Positions 1-13,397 of a stretch of 64,000 nt of DNA are shown piece after piece. Position 1 is the first letter of the stretch. Every line of letters begins with the position of its first letter. The notes beneath the pieces were generated by a model. It had not been told where the DNA came from and ran no database searches. It saw only the letters and a list, made by a program, of their open reading frames with translations. The translations under genes and the position numbers were made by a program. The stretch covers positions 1,984,001-2,048,000 of the forward strand of contig JAXRKN010000038.1 of assembly GCA_038502055.1 (NCBI GenBank). Reading direction: 5' to 3'. This stretch comes from Tanytarsus gracilentus (taxonomy: Eukaryota; Arthropoda; Insecta; Diptera; Chironomidae).

Positions 1-1657
1 TATATACATGCTATATAAATCTGTTGTGAAACGAATAAAATAAAGTGGAGGGTTTAATGTTATTGGAGACTAATTATCGAAGGAAAATTATTAATAGCTG
101 TATAAGTTTCGTGCTCACACATTATACAGATTTATTTCATATTTGCGGAAAGGATTTTTAAAACTTTGCAAATATTTAAACATAACTCTATTTCTTGGGA
201 GATTAGGCAAAAGAACTTTTGAATAAATACCGTAATTAATCAGAAACTATTCGAGTAATCAAAGGGAATTGAAACCATGGCAATGGCAATTAATGTAATG
301 ACACATCCATTCCCACGCATAAACTGGAGCTCTTTTTAAGAAATAATTTCAAGGGATGGAGAAACTGAAATTTTTTTTTGGGACAAAACTTAATGTGAGC
401 TTGTTTGTAATTTTCAACATTTTTAATTGCCTCCTAAAAATCGAGATTAGACACACTAGCAATTAAACTTATGTGTATGCCATTTACCCCACAAAATAAT
501 TTTATTTCCTAAAATTTTAATGATTAAAGCATAAATGAGGGTTTGCTTATGGGATTGTAGTAAAAATTTCTTCTTACACGAAAAAAAAAAGTTTTCGAAA
601 TGCTAACAAAAGGAAAATTTATATTTCTTTAGGATAAAAGTCAAAATTAGGATCATAAATATATGAGAAACCTCCCCATCCACCGACTCACTAACTAACT
701 AACTCATAAGTACAATGAATCGAGACTGTTATCGTTTTCGTTATTTCAAGTCAATTTTCAGCAACACGAGCACCGAGCTCTCGTATTATTTTTTGCGTGT
801 TCATTATTATAGTAGTTGAATTAAATAATGTTATTTTATTGTACATGATTATACCGAAAATGGCTCATATATAGAGGTACCCAATAATAATCATATTTCA
901 CTCATAAATGCTACAACGCTCGACATGAGCGCATAGAAAAAAAAGAGAGAAATAATGTGAAATTTTTCTTTTCTAAAGAATTATCCGAAAATAATGTGAG
1001 CGAATAAAAAAACTGTTAAAAGCGTCTATTATTAATATAACATTTTTTTTTAAAAAAAAATTATTTGATCGATAAAATTTTCCCTGCCCGAGTATTGCAC
1101 ATGCTTTATACATTTGTAAATGAAAATTGCTTGGTCTATTGTTGGTTTTAATGTCTCTTCCACCCGCCTTTATTTTTTTCTTCTATACCGAAAAACTGTC
1201 TTCCTTGTGTTGAAGGTAATATTAATCATGTTTAGAAGGAATTATGTAAACGTAATATCATTAGAACATAAATTTGATTTGAATACGTGTAAGACAAAAA
1301 ATTTAGTCGCAAAAAACTATAGAAAAAAATTCCTTCCCTTGAGCATGTCATGCAAAGACAGTTGAATTATTTGAGGAGGTCTCCGATGAAGTTAAAATTA
1401 TACATTAGAATGTCGAGTAGTAATAATGAGAAGATATATTGGAAAGAAAGTTGAAAATCCATAAAGTTAATTTCTCCGCCAAAAAGTTTCCGTTTTGTGA
1501 ACAATTTAAAAAATTGGTTTTCGAAAAACGACTGGTTAGCACGAGATTGAGTACTGATTACAATGTACAATGACTGGCAACAGTCAAAATACATTTTTTA
1601 TGTGTAGCTGGCACTACCCTTCCTCCACCACCATAACCTCACACCATGCTCCGCTAT
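1..1657. other. Gene-free stretch, probably intron of the abrupt-like gene
   Basis: No open frame here has a recognisable domain or codon pattern; the few short frames are A+T-rich noise. Because the abrupt-like gene at 5592-8383 lacks its BTB exons within the window, this stretch is most simply read as part of its upstream intron. That is inference. Confidence 0.4.
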
Positions 1658-1665
1658 GTTTTCTG

Positions 1666-2424
1666 TAGAGTTTCTCACGGGTAACCCGGGTACGGGTATA
1701 CCCGGGTATGCCCGTCAATTTTACTACCCGGGTATACCCGGAAAATTGCTCTACCCTTACCCGGGTAAAAATTAAAAAATTCGAAGAAAATTTTCTTAAT
1801 TTTTTGTTGAAAAAATCTTCCTCCATAACTGCTTTTTATAAGTTTTGTGTAAACCAATACCTGAAAATGTTTTGTTTACAATGAATTTTATCACTTATCA
1901 AAACTACATGACTTAAGAAGGTAGTTTACCTTTATAAATTTAGATTCGTTTGTGAAATTTTTTAATTCAAAAAGTATTTTGAAACATCAAGTGCAAGTGC
2001 AACAAAAATAGCCATGAGATGACATGAGAAGACTCAAACAAAGATCTCCAATTTTGGACCGATTGTTTAAAGCTTTACTAACGATTCAGGCAACATCAGT
2101 TTCTTCATAGAGGGCATTTTTAGAGGCTGGAGATATTGTAACAAAGGCTAGAACTCGAATGTCAGACCTTCACTGTGTAATGTTCCTTAAGAACTATTTC
2201 CATTAAACTTTTTATATTTCTTTTAATCTTTTAATTTTCTGTTTAAAAAACTTTTATTTCTGTTACTAAAAATGCTCTATGTAAAGATTAGCCGAAAATT
2301 TGAGTAAAAATAGGTATATTTTTTTAAAAAAATTCTTACCCGGGCATGCCCGGGCTACCCGGGTAGTAAATTTTTTTACCCGGGTAGGACAAAATCTCAT
2401 TACCCGGGCATTTGAGAAACTCTA
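1666..2424. mobile_element. Non-autonomous hAT-type DNA transposon with CCCGGG arrays
   Basis: The 759-bp element is flanked by an 8-bp direct repeat GTTTTCTG (1658-1665 and 2425-2432), the target-site length typical of hAT elements. Its ends are inverted: TAGAGTTTCTCA on the left and the complement TGAGAAACTCTA on the right. Just inside both ends lie clusters of the palindrome ACCCGGGTA and close variants (about four copies left, five right), which may be subterminal binding sites. The interior keeps a relic of a transposase C-terminus (2075-2206). No complete transposase is present, so the copy would have to be moved in trans. Confidence 0.85.
2075..2206 (+). pseudogene. Relic of hAT transposase C-terminal dimerisation region
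   Basis: Reading from 2075 gives a peptide with the typical tail of hAT transposases: a TSVSS segment where active copies usually read SSERVFS, then AGDIVTKARTRMS, then a FLKNYFH-like end before a stop at 2204. A TAG stop at 2108-2110 interrupts the frame right at the SSE motif, and no upstream catalytic part is present. The remaining codons are in frame, so decay is mild. It sits inside the element at 1666-2424 and supports its hAT assignment. Confidence 0.75.
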
Positions 2425-2432
2425 GTTTTCTG

Positions 2433-5400
2433 TCGTACAAGTTTTTATGCTCATCTTTTTTATGTTTTTGATTTCATTTCATGACCATTAAAATTATTTC
2501 TATTTCCTTTTTCTCGGTGACAAACGAAAAAGCTCGTAAAAGCCAAAAATTTCTTCTTCTTCTTTTTTTCTGGTCGAATTGAAACTATAACTATGTGATT
2601 TATGAAGCTTTAAAAAATATCAAATGGGATGACATGAAGTTTATTGCGCAATTTTAATTAGAAATTGTCTTTGTTCGTGCCGGTCAATTTTAGTAAACAG
2701 TAAATGTCCATAAATATTAATTAATTGTTGAAATTTCCAACAAATAAAATTGGTGCAATTTTAATGCAAATTTCACGGAATCAATTTATAATTTTCGATT
2801 CGTGTTCACATGTCTATGAAAACTACCGCAAGGACCCGACTATGTAACTATTTTTATATCAGAAATATAAAGCAGAGAAAAAATCGTGAGAGATCGATGA
2901 TGTCTATTGTGTAATGAAATTGACAGACAGAAAATTTTTCGCATATGGAGAATGGAGGAAAAGTTTTATCTTAATTTGCTGCTGGCCGCTTTCTGGACAA
3001 TCATACATGAGTAAAAGGAAGAAAAAATTATTTTCTGTGTACAAATACATTAACATTTCACAATGATTGCTCGCGATTTCGGAATGGGGAGCAGCAGTAG
3101 GGGGGTAGAGAAAAAAATAAAATATAATAAGGGAAGGGGTGGCGGTTGATAGAGCGGCGGAAAGCATTAGAAGCGTACGATGACGATGGAATGATTTTTG
3201 GTATGGGGGGAAAAAACGGAACCGAGTACTATCTGCAATTAATTATCGGACATAATGGTCTTCACTACACACAGAGCCATAAGTTTTTCTCTCTCACTTG
3301 ATGGCAAACATTTGATAGACATTAAATAAAGACAGCGGAGAGAGTCTCCTCGATGCCTAGGCGCGCACTAACCAAATCAATCGCTATTGTATTAGTTAAT
3401 GCGGAATCTCCTTCGGATCGATTAATTTTCTATATCGAGTTTGATTGCATTTTACACTGAATATTTCAATAGAGTTGGAGGATTATTGACATGATTTTGA
3501 CATTAATTCGTGACTCAAATTTCTTCCTTCTAAAATTCATCATCATAACCAAATTACGCGCGGCAAATCGATTTATGAAAAATTTTCTTTTTTGCTTTGA
3601 AAATTATTGGAATATTCGGCGAATAAGAACAATGGCTGAAAAGTCAGCGAATTACTTAACCCATTTAATTGTTGTTAGAAAAATAAGGGAGTGCTACAAA
3701 AAACCATTTTCCATTCATTCATTTTCCACCGTCGTCTTTATGCTTTACTTAATAAATTAATATAATAATTTTTTCCACACAACCCAAAAAAATTTGAGAA
3801 ATAAAAAAGCGAACGAACATACATTAATGAATTTTTTTTCTGATGATGAAAAGTGCTTTGTAGGTGGATATTAATAGACAAGAAAAAAAATCTATGCGAT
3901 AAATAGAATTTTTCCCTTTTTTTATGTACATTACTTTAATGTGCCATGTCGACTCCACTCTCCTTCCATTTATTCTCGCTCTCTTCAACTTAATTTATAT
4001 TTTAACGAAATATCACTTTCAAAATAAAATAAAAATAAGAGCCGCCGAGTCGAAAGTGAGTTCAAGAAGAAGAGAATATTATTTTATGTACATCGTTCGG
4101 AATGATATTTTTGGATATTGTGTAAAGTCGTCGCGCATTGAAGATGAGATTTTTAATTTCAAGTAATACAACAAATTTATTAATGTCTCTTTTAGTTTTT
4201 CACTTTCATCTTCTCACTCGCGCAATCCATTATGGGTTTTTTTATAAGAGAGTCGCGATCGCCTTTCAACAACTGAATCGTAAAAATTAATTTTTACACA
4301 TTTGTGATTTTTAAAATTGTTAAAAAATTTTGCGAGGAAAAAAAGTTTGTCACCTTACTATGAAAATTATGTGATGACAACTTCCATAAATTGAAAAAAT
4401 TCCCTCATTAAATTTTCTCACATCATTTTTCAATGCATCTTTTGATGTAGCATTGAATTTCTCCATATTTAGATCATCTGAGTTTAATCATGCTCACTCA
4501 TCCGGCCTCATAAGTCGCAGAGAGACATTACCGATGTTGGTGCGTGAGGGAGTGATTGAGAATATAAAAAGTGGGAGAATAAAAATAGAATAGAAACTAG
4601 AGTGGTTGTCGGAAGAGTTGAAGGAACTCTTAATGTCACATTAGATGCATACCATTGACTCGATATCTCACAAAAGAAATCGGGGGAAATTTGTTAATTG
4701 TGCTAAAGAATTATTCAATAACTTTTTTACCTCAGTATTAATGATTTCTGATTGTTTACAAAAGTTCTAGTGGAGAACAGTAAAAAATTTATTTGTTTTA
4801 CTACTGAAGTTTCCACTGATGTTGCATGAAAGCAATGTGATAATTTGATGAGCACGCTTGTGACAATAAATCATCCACGTTGCTTTCAACTGCACGAAAT
4901 GTTTTAAGTGGCTATGTAGAAATTGTTGTTGGTCTCTTTTTAAGTTCAATTGGTGATTGATTAATTAATTTTTTTAAGACTAAAAAAAATGTAGCACGTA
5001 TAAAATTTTGTAGACAAGCATAAAAATTGATTTTTTTACACGTTTGATTTATTATTTTTTTCGATATCTCCTAATACGACCGTGATCTATAGCAAATTTA
5101 CTTATTGACTAACCATCCGAATCACTAATTGGCTGAATTATTATATCGTTGATGTTCCTGTCTCACTTATCAATCTGTTAAAAATAATTTCGTTAAAAAT
5201 CTTCCTTCAAAAATATTTTTCAATAATTTTAAAAATCAATTTGAATATTTTTCGAGGAAGACATTTAACATGCTACTAACAATTACACACTCTTGTATCT
5301 TAATTTTCGTTATAATTAAAGAAATCAAAACCAAAATATTTTTGCATCATATTTTTAAAAAAATGCGCACCAATTTTTATCAGAAATTTTTCACGCAAAA

Positions 5401-5591
5401 AAACGAATAATTTCTGATAGAAAAAAATACAACCACAGATAAAATTGAGAAAAGAGATGGGACACAAAAATTAAAAATGCAAAATTCAAAAATTAAAATT
5501 AATTTAAATAAAAAGAAAAAAAGATCAAGGTCGGACTTCATGGGCGATCGATCAGAAATCATCTAATACTGCAATCATAATTTGATTGCAG
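2433..5591. other. Gene-free stretch, probably intron
   Basis: A+T-rich sequence without a convincing exon, RNA gene or repeat array. No BTB-domain coding sequence could be found in any frame, although the zinc-finger exons immediately downstream need one. It ends in a plausible acceptor (ttgcag, AG at 5590-5591). Confidence 0.4.
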
Positions 5592-8383
5592 ATGCTCAAC
5601 AACATTGTGTCGCTATCATAAAGCAAGAAGTGCAGGATGACGACGACGACAATGATGAGGATGAGAAGAGCTCAAAGAAATCGTCGAGGAGCGATAATGT
5701 CGTCCATGAGTCACCCCCGGGCGGTGGCATTTCATCTGCCGCAGTTGTTGCCGCACTCCAAGTCCAACATTCTAAACACTTTCGACAGCAACAGGAAGAG
5801 ATTGTGAATAGATTGCATAAGGCTGTATCCGATAACTTGAAATTAATTAATCAGGGCACGGAATCGTGTAATGGGAGCGCGCTAGAGCATGCCGTGGAGC
5901 AATCGTGTGCCTCTACTGCCGCCGCAAATCATAATCTCAATATGAATTTAAGTGCAAACAGTAGGTTCCATACGGCAGCAGCAGCGGCTGTGGCGAGAAA
6001 CTTTAGTAATGGAAATTCGTCAGAAATGAAAATGTGTCGCCTTAGTAAGAGTAAATTAAGTAATTCGATTGTTGATCGGGCACAACAGCTTCATGCCGCC
6101 GCCGCTACAGCAAATGATCTCTTCTCATGTCTCATGGATAACGATGATAACAATAACAGTAATAGTGATTTAATGATGAACGATGACGGCAATGCCGATG
6201 GCGGTTACTTGTTGCCATGTCCACTCTGTGAAATTCCCCTTGAACCTCGCGTTTTTCGACAGCACCTCGATCGACATTATCCACGTGACAGTCCCATATG
6301 TCCCGTTTTACAATGTGGACGAAGATTTGCTCATCCGAATAGCGTTCGAAATCATATGAGATTAAAACACACGCTCCAGTGGAATCGAATGAAGTCGATG
6401 CGATCGAGTGGCGGTCCTTTTTCATCGTTACCTTATTAATTTTAAATTTAAAGAGATTTTTTTTAATGAGTAAAAGTTGAGAAAGTTCAATTTTTGCTCA
6501 TGAGAACATTTAATTTTGCCATATTTGAATTTAACATACAACGAAAAGAAAAATGTTAATTTTTTTCGTTCGAGTCACCGATGTGTAATTTATTTAATTA
6601 ATCTCATGCGATAGTTCCTACTTGTAATGAAAAAAAATATAAGAAAATATTTATTATGCTCTAACACTAGTCTACGCGCTCGCGATAAAGTCATGAAAAT
6701 TTACTTTTCTCCACATCATCATTTTCATACTTTAATATTCGAGGGTTAAAGTTAAGTTCAAGGTATGAAAAGTTTTGCTCAAAATTCAAATTTTTGTCGC
6801 CCTCATCAATATGAAAGTATTTTCTATACTTAATTTAGTAATTTATTTTAGCTGAACTATCTCTATCTCTAACTACAATATTTTATCAGGTTGTTATTAT
6901 ATTACACCTCTCTAATTTATTCAAATGCATTCCAATGGAAATAAAAGGAAAGAAAATTTCAAACATTCCCACACAATAAAAAAAAGTCATGAAGGAATGT
7001 GTAAACAAAAAATATTTTGTAAGAAATTCACAAATAAAAAAAATCGTCTCTTTTGAAGGACGAAAAGAAATTTCCTATAATAAAGAAGAAAAAATTCTTA
7101 GCGTTGAAAAATTCATAAAAAAATGCAAATCTCTTTTTTCTAAAAAAAATTGGTTTTGATTTCTTGAAATTATTTTCTCCTCTAACATCTCCGGTAGCAC
7201 ATAAGTCGTGTATGGCATGTTCAAATTTGCTCATTTACAGTTTCTCGTCGTTCTCTAGAGATGCGCGTCCGAGCAACTGACCCTAGGCCATGCCCGAAAT
7301 GCGGTAAAATCTATCGATCGGCACACACATTGAGGACACATCTTGAGGATAAGCACACAATTTGCCCCGGATACCGATGCGTTCTTTGCGGAACTGTTGC
7401 CAAATCTCGGAACTCTTTGCACTCGCACATGTCGCGACAACATCGCGGAATATCGACAAAGGATTTACCAGTGTTACCAATGCCAAGTCCCTTTGATCCT
7501 GATCTTGCATCAAAGCTTTTAGCAAAAGCAGGGGTTGCTGTCTCAGCTGCTGAATTGAGGGCACGAGCATCACCGACTGGCACGAGACGATCTGAGATGA
7601 AAATGGATATGCGATCGGGAGATGACAGTGATCTTGACGACGCAGAAGATTTGACAATGACACATGGCCATGGAACTAGGGGAAGCAATAAATTCAATCA
7701 AGGCTTTTCACCTAATCGTGAGTTTGTCAATTAATTTATAAAAAAAGAGTTTTAATTAATTTCATTAATTTAGCTTTCGGCCATCAAAACACCACAATCA
7801 CTCGCGTCCGACAAGATGCACAAAAATTAATGGAAGCACAACAAAAAGAACATCAACTTCAGCATGGCTCCGGTTCAGCACTTCTCGACACCTACTTGCA
7901 ATTCATCACAGAAAATTCTTTCGGTGAGATTGAAATTTAATTTTAAATTTATCAAATTCTAACGATCACAATTTAGGTTCAATGGGAATGACACAAGAGC
8001 AAGCAGCGGCAGCGGCAATTCAGGCGGCAAAATTCGCACAAAAAATGGCCCTCGAACGAAACCTCGAAAAACTTCCACCGAATTTCTTCCCTCCACAACT
8101 CGACATCTCAAAGCTTGCAAATGAAGCGACAAAAAACCTCAACCTACCAAACGTCACCATTGAGCCGGCCAATCACTCCGGCAGCAAGTCTCTAAATCTT
8201 TCGAGTGGCAGTGGACTCGATGTTCGACGCAACATGAATGAACGCGATGAAAACTCTCAACAGCAAAATATTAACAACAATAGCAGCAATACTAATAATA
8301 ATATTATAAATAATTACAATAAGGAAGAGAGCTCGGCAGATGAGCGAAACTTATCAGACGACGAGAGCATTGCCGTTAATTGA
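5592..8383 (+). CDS. ab: BTB-type C2H2 zinc-finger transcription factor, abrupt-like, 3' exons
   Basis: Partial gene without its 5' exons. Exons read as 5592-about 6413, 7241 (or 7259)-7717, 7774-7923 and 7977-8383. The first exon encodes an acidic start, Ala/His/Asn-rich low complexity, and two fingers beginning CPLCEIPLEPRVF and CPVLQCGRRF. The second exon encodes two more (CPKCGKIYRS and CVLCGTVAKS) followed by the GISTKDLPVLPMPSP block, which I associate with insect Abrupt. The last exons give DTYLQFITENSFG, an Ala-rich helix and an Asn-rich acidic tail. Phases agree at the last two joins (donors GTGAGT 7718, GTGAGA 7924). The first join needs a weak donor near 6408 or 6414; alternatively exon 1 simply ends at the stop 6437-6439 as a separate isoform. 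Abrupt represses targets in dendrite and muscle patterning. The BTB domain must lie upstream of the window. The family is certain; the name is less so. Confidence 0.6.
6440..7240. other. Intron or isoform 3' UTR of abrupt-like gene
   Basis: About 800 bp of A+T-rich sequence between two zinc-finger exons. If the upstream exon is not spliced, the start of this stretch is its 3' UTR. Nothing coding is seen; it ends in a tttacag acceptor at 7240, with a second possible one at 7258. Confidence 0.5.
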
Positions 8384-11300
8384 AGTTATCAATTATATTT
8401 CTCATCCCTCCCCGTGTCATAGTTAATTTGAAGAAAAAAAAATTGTTGGCAACCGGAAAGTACAAAACAATTAAGAGATCACAAATTTGTGTAAGTTTTT
8501 GCATTTTCATGTGCGAGCCACGTGGGCGATACTAAAAACATTCAATTTTTATCAGAAGGATATACGAACTTTTTTATGTTTTTGAAAAACTCACAAATAA
8601 AAATCGCCTTTTATTCAATGGAAATTACTGTATACTGAATTCGAGTGTATACGCAGAGAAAAAATCACAAATTTGTTGAATGAAGAATGAGAAAAAAATT
8701 AAATGTTAAAAATGTAAATTTATCGTGAAGTGAAGCCATAAAAATTATAATGAAAAATTTGCATCAGCAAAAAAAGATGAGAAGAAGATAAAGTTTTAAA
8801 TGTGCCATCATCATATTGATTGATTTTTATGAGTGGCAAGGAAGTGAATTTAGGATCCTTGCTAACTAAGAGTTATATAGTAGCTAATAAGCTTATATAT
8901 TAAAGAAATATTGATCTTTACAAAAGAATGAGCAATATATTGCATTTTTTATACACAAAGTTTTTAAAATCAAATATTCAGTAAAATGAACGCAATCAAA
9001 TTCCATAACTACCTCATATTAATTAATTACCTCAAAGTGAAGATTATATTTTTTTCTCTCTATATTTTACCGGTCACAAATATACCTCAGCAACAACTCA
9101 CAATTTAATAAACAGTATCAAGGTGAACAAATAATTTTATATATTTTCACTCGGTTCTCTCCAATAACCTCAACAAAAAAAACTAAGAAATACCTCAAAT
9201 GTTATTTTTCTTCGTAAAATAGACTTTAGCATTCGAATGAAGAATTTTAGATAATAAGAATTATTTACAAGTCAAAAAATGGCAATAATCAGGATTTGGA
9301 ATAGAAACACTACAAAAGTCAAGGGTTGGTAACATTTTAAAAATTCAAAGTTTTAAGCAAAATGCAAAAAATAATTTCAAAACTCACAATGTAGAGTTAA
9401 ATAATTTATCATCCCTTGACTCAGAAAAAAATATGTCGATAATGAAAGTTATGTCATTGACCACTAAAAAGCTTAGAACGTCACTAAAAATATTGCAACA
9501 CTTAAAATCTACCTCAAAACTTTAAAACTACAACTTGAAATTAAATCTGAAAAGTTCCTCTGAATGGAGACAAAAGCTTTAGATGAGCTTTTTTTTGTGA
9601 ATGAAAATTTCTAGGAAATCATTTTTATCCCCCGGTAGTTGTTTAAACACTAGTATACAAATTATTAAATCCTCACGAGTAGATTTCGCGCGTATACGAG
9701 CAACTTTTACATGAAAAAAAAATAATCCGAGGAGAATTCAAACCGCACTTGAAAAACTTTTCCGTATCAATTTGTTTCTGTCTTCCTCAATTTGCAGTAA
9801 CACGCCTAAAAAAATTTCCTATTTGCATCCTATTTATGTCTATTTCAATATTTACTTTCTTATACTATCATCAGACATTGATCAAACAAATCGAAGACAG
9901 TTTTTCATGTGTTGTCTTTTGCGGCGTTCATTAATCTTCCAAAAAGCTCTTTTTGAAGAGAGAGAAAATAAAAAAAGTTTTCCAAACTGAAAAACTTCCA
10001 AGCATTTATTATTAGAGAGAATAAAAAACTACCGCTGTCATTATCAAAAGTTACTTTCAATTCGATCACCATTGAGTTAATCGTTACCAGTAAAAATTTT
10101 ATAAATTAAATTATATATATTTTTTTCGTGTCGTGCATTGATATGAATTCAATAAGCAGAGAAGAATTTTATTTTGAGCTTAATTAAATTTCAATATTTT
10201 CTGTACTTAATGACGATTTTTTTTACCATAAAATGGAGAAATTAATTGATGACTTTTTTCGTCTATAGAAATTTGACTTTAGAAGTAAAAACTATTAAAT
10301 ATGAAAAAATAATAATTAATTATAGTAGAGTGAATGTAACGAGGAAAAATCACATGAAAAGCAATTGAATCTCATTTTGTCGTATAAAAAAATATTAGAA
10401 ATGATGAAAGTTGAAATTTCGACTTTTTTGTGTGATAGTTTCATAAAAAAATTATAAAATATAGAAATTAGTAGAAAAAAACTCCAATTTTATGAAATTT
10501 TTTCTCAAAATGAAAAATTTGTATAAAAAAATATCGATGACAAACTTGTGCTCCCAGTGAAAAGTTTTAAATTTTTAAATTGCACAAAATTCAAAGTTTG
10601 GCTGATTTTTAATTTTTAAAAATTTGTCGATACTTTACAAAATTTAAAAGTTCGTGTACATAAGTTGCCATTATCAGCCATTCACTGCATTATTAAGAAA
10701 AAACCTACCTTTCTAATTACCAGCTAATAATTTTAGAAACTAAAAATTTGCCTTAATTTTTATTTTATATTTTTTTTTCATTAGTTGATAAATTTTTATT
10801 TTCAATTTGGTCTTAAAACTTAGTGCTTTTAAGTTTACCTACTTAATTATTATTTTAATTTTTATTAATTCTTTATGTAAGAGAAATTTTTGAGATTTGA
10901 TAAAATGAAATAAAAGAAAAAATTTATTTTGAAAAGAAAATTTATATTTTTTTTATTATTTTCTTTTCGCATTCGCATGAAACTCAACAAAGAGGTGTGC
11001 CTTTTTTTGAAAAAAAGAAATTATAAAAAGATACTACGCTAGTGGATAAAATAATCTAAATAGTTCAAACAATTTATTGATGTACAATAGAGTAAAAAAT
11101 ATCTTGTGTGACGCTTGAAATTCGAGGGATATAGGATTGCAAAAAGGGTGGCAATGACGAGAATTGATAACAGGGAAAAAATACTTGAAGGATCGTAGAA
11201 CATTGCAATATACGAAAATCTTGCCACAAAGCAAAGAGAAATAATCAAATTATGCTTGTTACCTCACTTAAAAATGATACCATGAACAGATAAAAATAAA

Positions 11301-11513
11301 AAATAAAATTTATGAAAAAATTAGAAATTTAACGCATTTTTTTATATACCTACATAAGGAATTCAGCTTTATTGAATCTAAATAAAAATATAAAAAGTGC
11401 TCATAGCAGGAAGTAAGTTAATATGTATACTTACAAAAAAGAAAATGTTTTAGCCGCAATTTAGTGCGTTTGTTATAAAAATTTAAAATTTTCTTTTAGT
11501 TTTTGAAAGTTTT
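8384..11513. other. Intergenic, includes 3' UTR of abrupt-like gene
   Basis: 3.1 kb of A+T-rich sequence between the abrupt-like stop codon and the 3' end of adp, which converge here. Several AATAAA-like signals are present. No convincing exon, RNA gene or transposon was found. Confidence 0.5.
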
Positions 11514-13397
11514 TCAACTCGTTCGACAAATCGTGTCCGATCCCACGCCAAATTCAAAACTATCGTCAGTTAAATGCTGTTGATTTTCGGAAATCACTTT
11601 GTCTATCAGTTTCGACTCCACGCGACACTTTTCAGACTCATTCTAAAAAAAATAATTTTTAATGAAAATACTTCAATAAATGAGGGAAGTTATATTACTA
11701 TTGGTCTAGGATTCCAAATAGAAATTTCATGATCGATTCCAGAAGTTGCTAGTAACGGTAGCGTTGGATGTGATTGTACACAGTTTACAATAGCCTTGTC
11801 CGCCTTAAAAACACCTCGCAGTGACATCGTTTTTCTTTCCCACAAGAAGAAGTTTCCATCGTCAGACCCAGCAACGATAAATTCACCATCTTGCCCAAAG
11901 AAATTTGCTTCTTTGATGTCCGTTTTGGTATTGCAATGTCCAATAAATCGAACACTGTAATCCTTTGCTGCATTTCTCCAGCACTAAAATAGATTTAAGA
12001 ATTAAAATTTAAAATGATTTAAAAAAATTAAGACTCACCAGTTCACTGTCTGATAATTTTTCTTGAATCGCGCTTCGATTTGGAACAGCGCGATTAGTAA
12101 GTCCATGATTAATGTCTTGTTGCAGCATATGAACGCTCTGATCATTGGTATAAGAAGGAAATCGTCGTTTGAGCTCTTGAAGACAATCATTGCTGAGTGT
12201 AAATTGTGAAATTTCATAAAGAGATCTTGCCAACCGAAAGTGTGCTTTAATATAGTGAGGATCTAGTTTCAATGCACGGTGACAGTCTCTCAGCGACTCA
12301 TAATGATCTCCCAAATATTTCCTCCGCATTAGTGCTGTAGCTCGATTTAGGTAGAGTACTGGGTTATCGGGTGCGAGTTTGAGAGCTTGAGTGTAGGCTC
12401 GAATTGCTTGAATGTAGTTTTCATTTTCAAGAAATTCATTTCCGGAAATTTTAATCGCTTCAACTTTTGCATTTTTAGGTGGTTTCGGAAGGGGTTCGGG
12501 CGGTAGTCGAGGAAGATTTAGATAAACAGGCGTTTCAGCTTTATCGATATCAAAAATGTAAATTTGTTCTCCCCCATAATTGGCGAGAAGTTCAGTTCCA
12601 TCTGGACTGAACGTAACATAAGTTATGGTCATATATTTATTTGACTTTTCCCCACTTGACTGCAAATGACCAGGAGCATAATATTGCACACATCCCTTTG
12701 ACAAATTATCCGAGTGATTGGCTCCACTTGACTTCAATGAAATCATCCTTCGATCATAAATGCGAGCGTAAACGTCATTGCCACCGACTGCAAGTTGTTC
12801 GGGTCGCCTGGGATTAATTGCAATGGATTTCACTTCCGCATATTCTTGATGATTTTTTAGATCTAGCAATAGAATTTTGCTACCCGACTCACTGGAATTG
12901 CATGTGTGCGATTCTCTCAAATCATATTGATGCACACAACCGTCCTCACTGGATGAAAAAAATGTGAAAGGCAATTCGGGAGCGACAGCTAATCTTTTAA
13001 TTCTCGATTGATGACAACGACACTTGAATAGCGGCTCTTCGGGTTGATTTAAATCGTATGAAAATAGGCAATGATCTGCGGCACCGGTAACAATCTGTTT
13101 GTCATTACTCTTCGGAAGGAACTTAACTGAAAATATATTTCCACGATGATGTGTTGCCAAGTTGGCGATTAGCTTGTTTCGATAAGGGTCCCAAAGGAAA
13201 ATGTGAGTGTCGTCGGAGCCCGATGCTAGAATATTTCCGTTTGAAGAGAATTCTAAGCAATTAACACATCCTTCGTGTCCATGTAACTTTGATTGCAAAT
13301 CCAATCTATCGATGAACAGATTGCATGTCTGTAAATTTTTTACTTGATTAATTTTGTTATTAATCTCTCGATTTCGTAAAACTTCAATCAGGTTCAT
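11514..13397 (-). CDS. adp: WD40 and TPR protein, adipose/WDTC1 orthologue
   Basis: Three exons on the minus strand (13397-12039, 11983-11699, 11642-11514), all in phase 0, give 590 aa, close to the usual size. The protein begins with WD40 repeats (HEGCVNCLEFSSNGNILASGSDD, first near residue 40; several follow to about residue 300). A TPR block follows at about 315-425 (GNEFLENENYIQAIRAYTQAL and the next helices). The WD fold is completed in exon 2 (EFIVAGSDDGNFFLW, LLATSGIDHEISIWNP). This WD-TPR-WD order is diagnostic of WDTC1/adipose, a DDB1-CUL4 substrate receptor and chromatin cofactor that restrains fat storage. The final 43 residues are poorly conserved. It faces the odorant receptor head to head, with the hairpin at 13993 between them. 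Confidence 0.92.

Noticed and set aside
1120..1365. 81-aa plus-strand frame
   Set aside because: A+T-rich random frame rich in Lys/Phe/Asn with no motif.
1614..1857. Two overlapping minus-strand frames (60-70 aa)
   Set aside because: They are translations of the CCCGGG repeat end of the hAT element; the peptide is just repeated YPGYTR-like units.
1..5591. BTB-domain exon for the abrupt-like gene
   Set aside because: No frame in this stretch encodes a BTB core, so the exons must lie outside the window.
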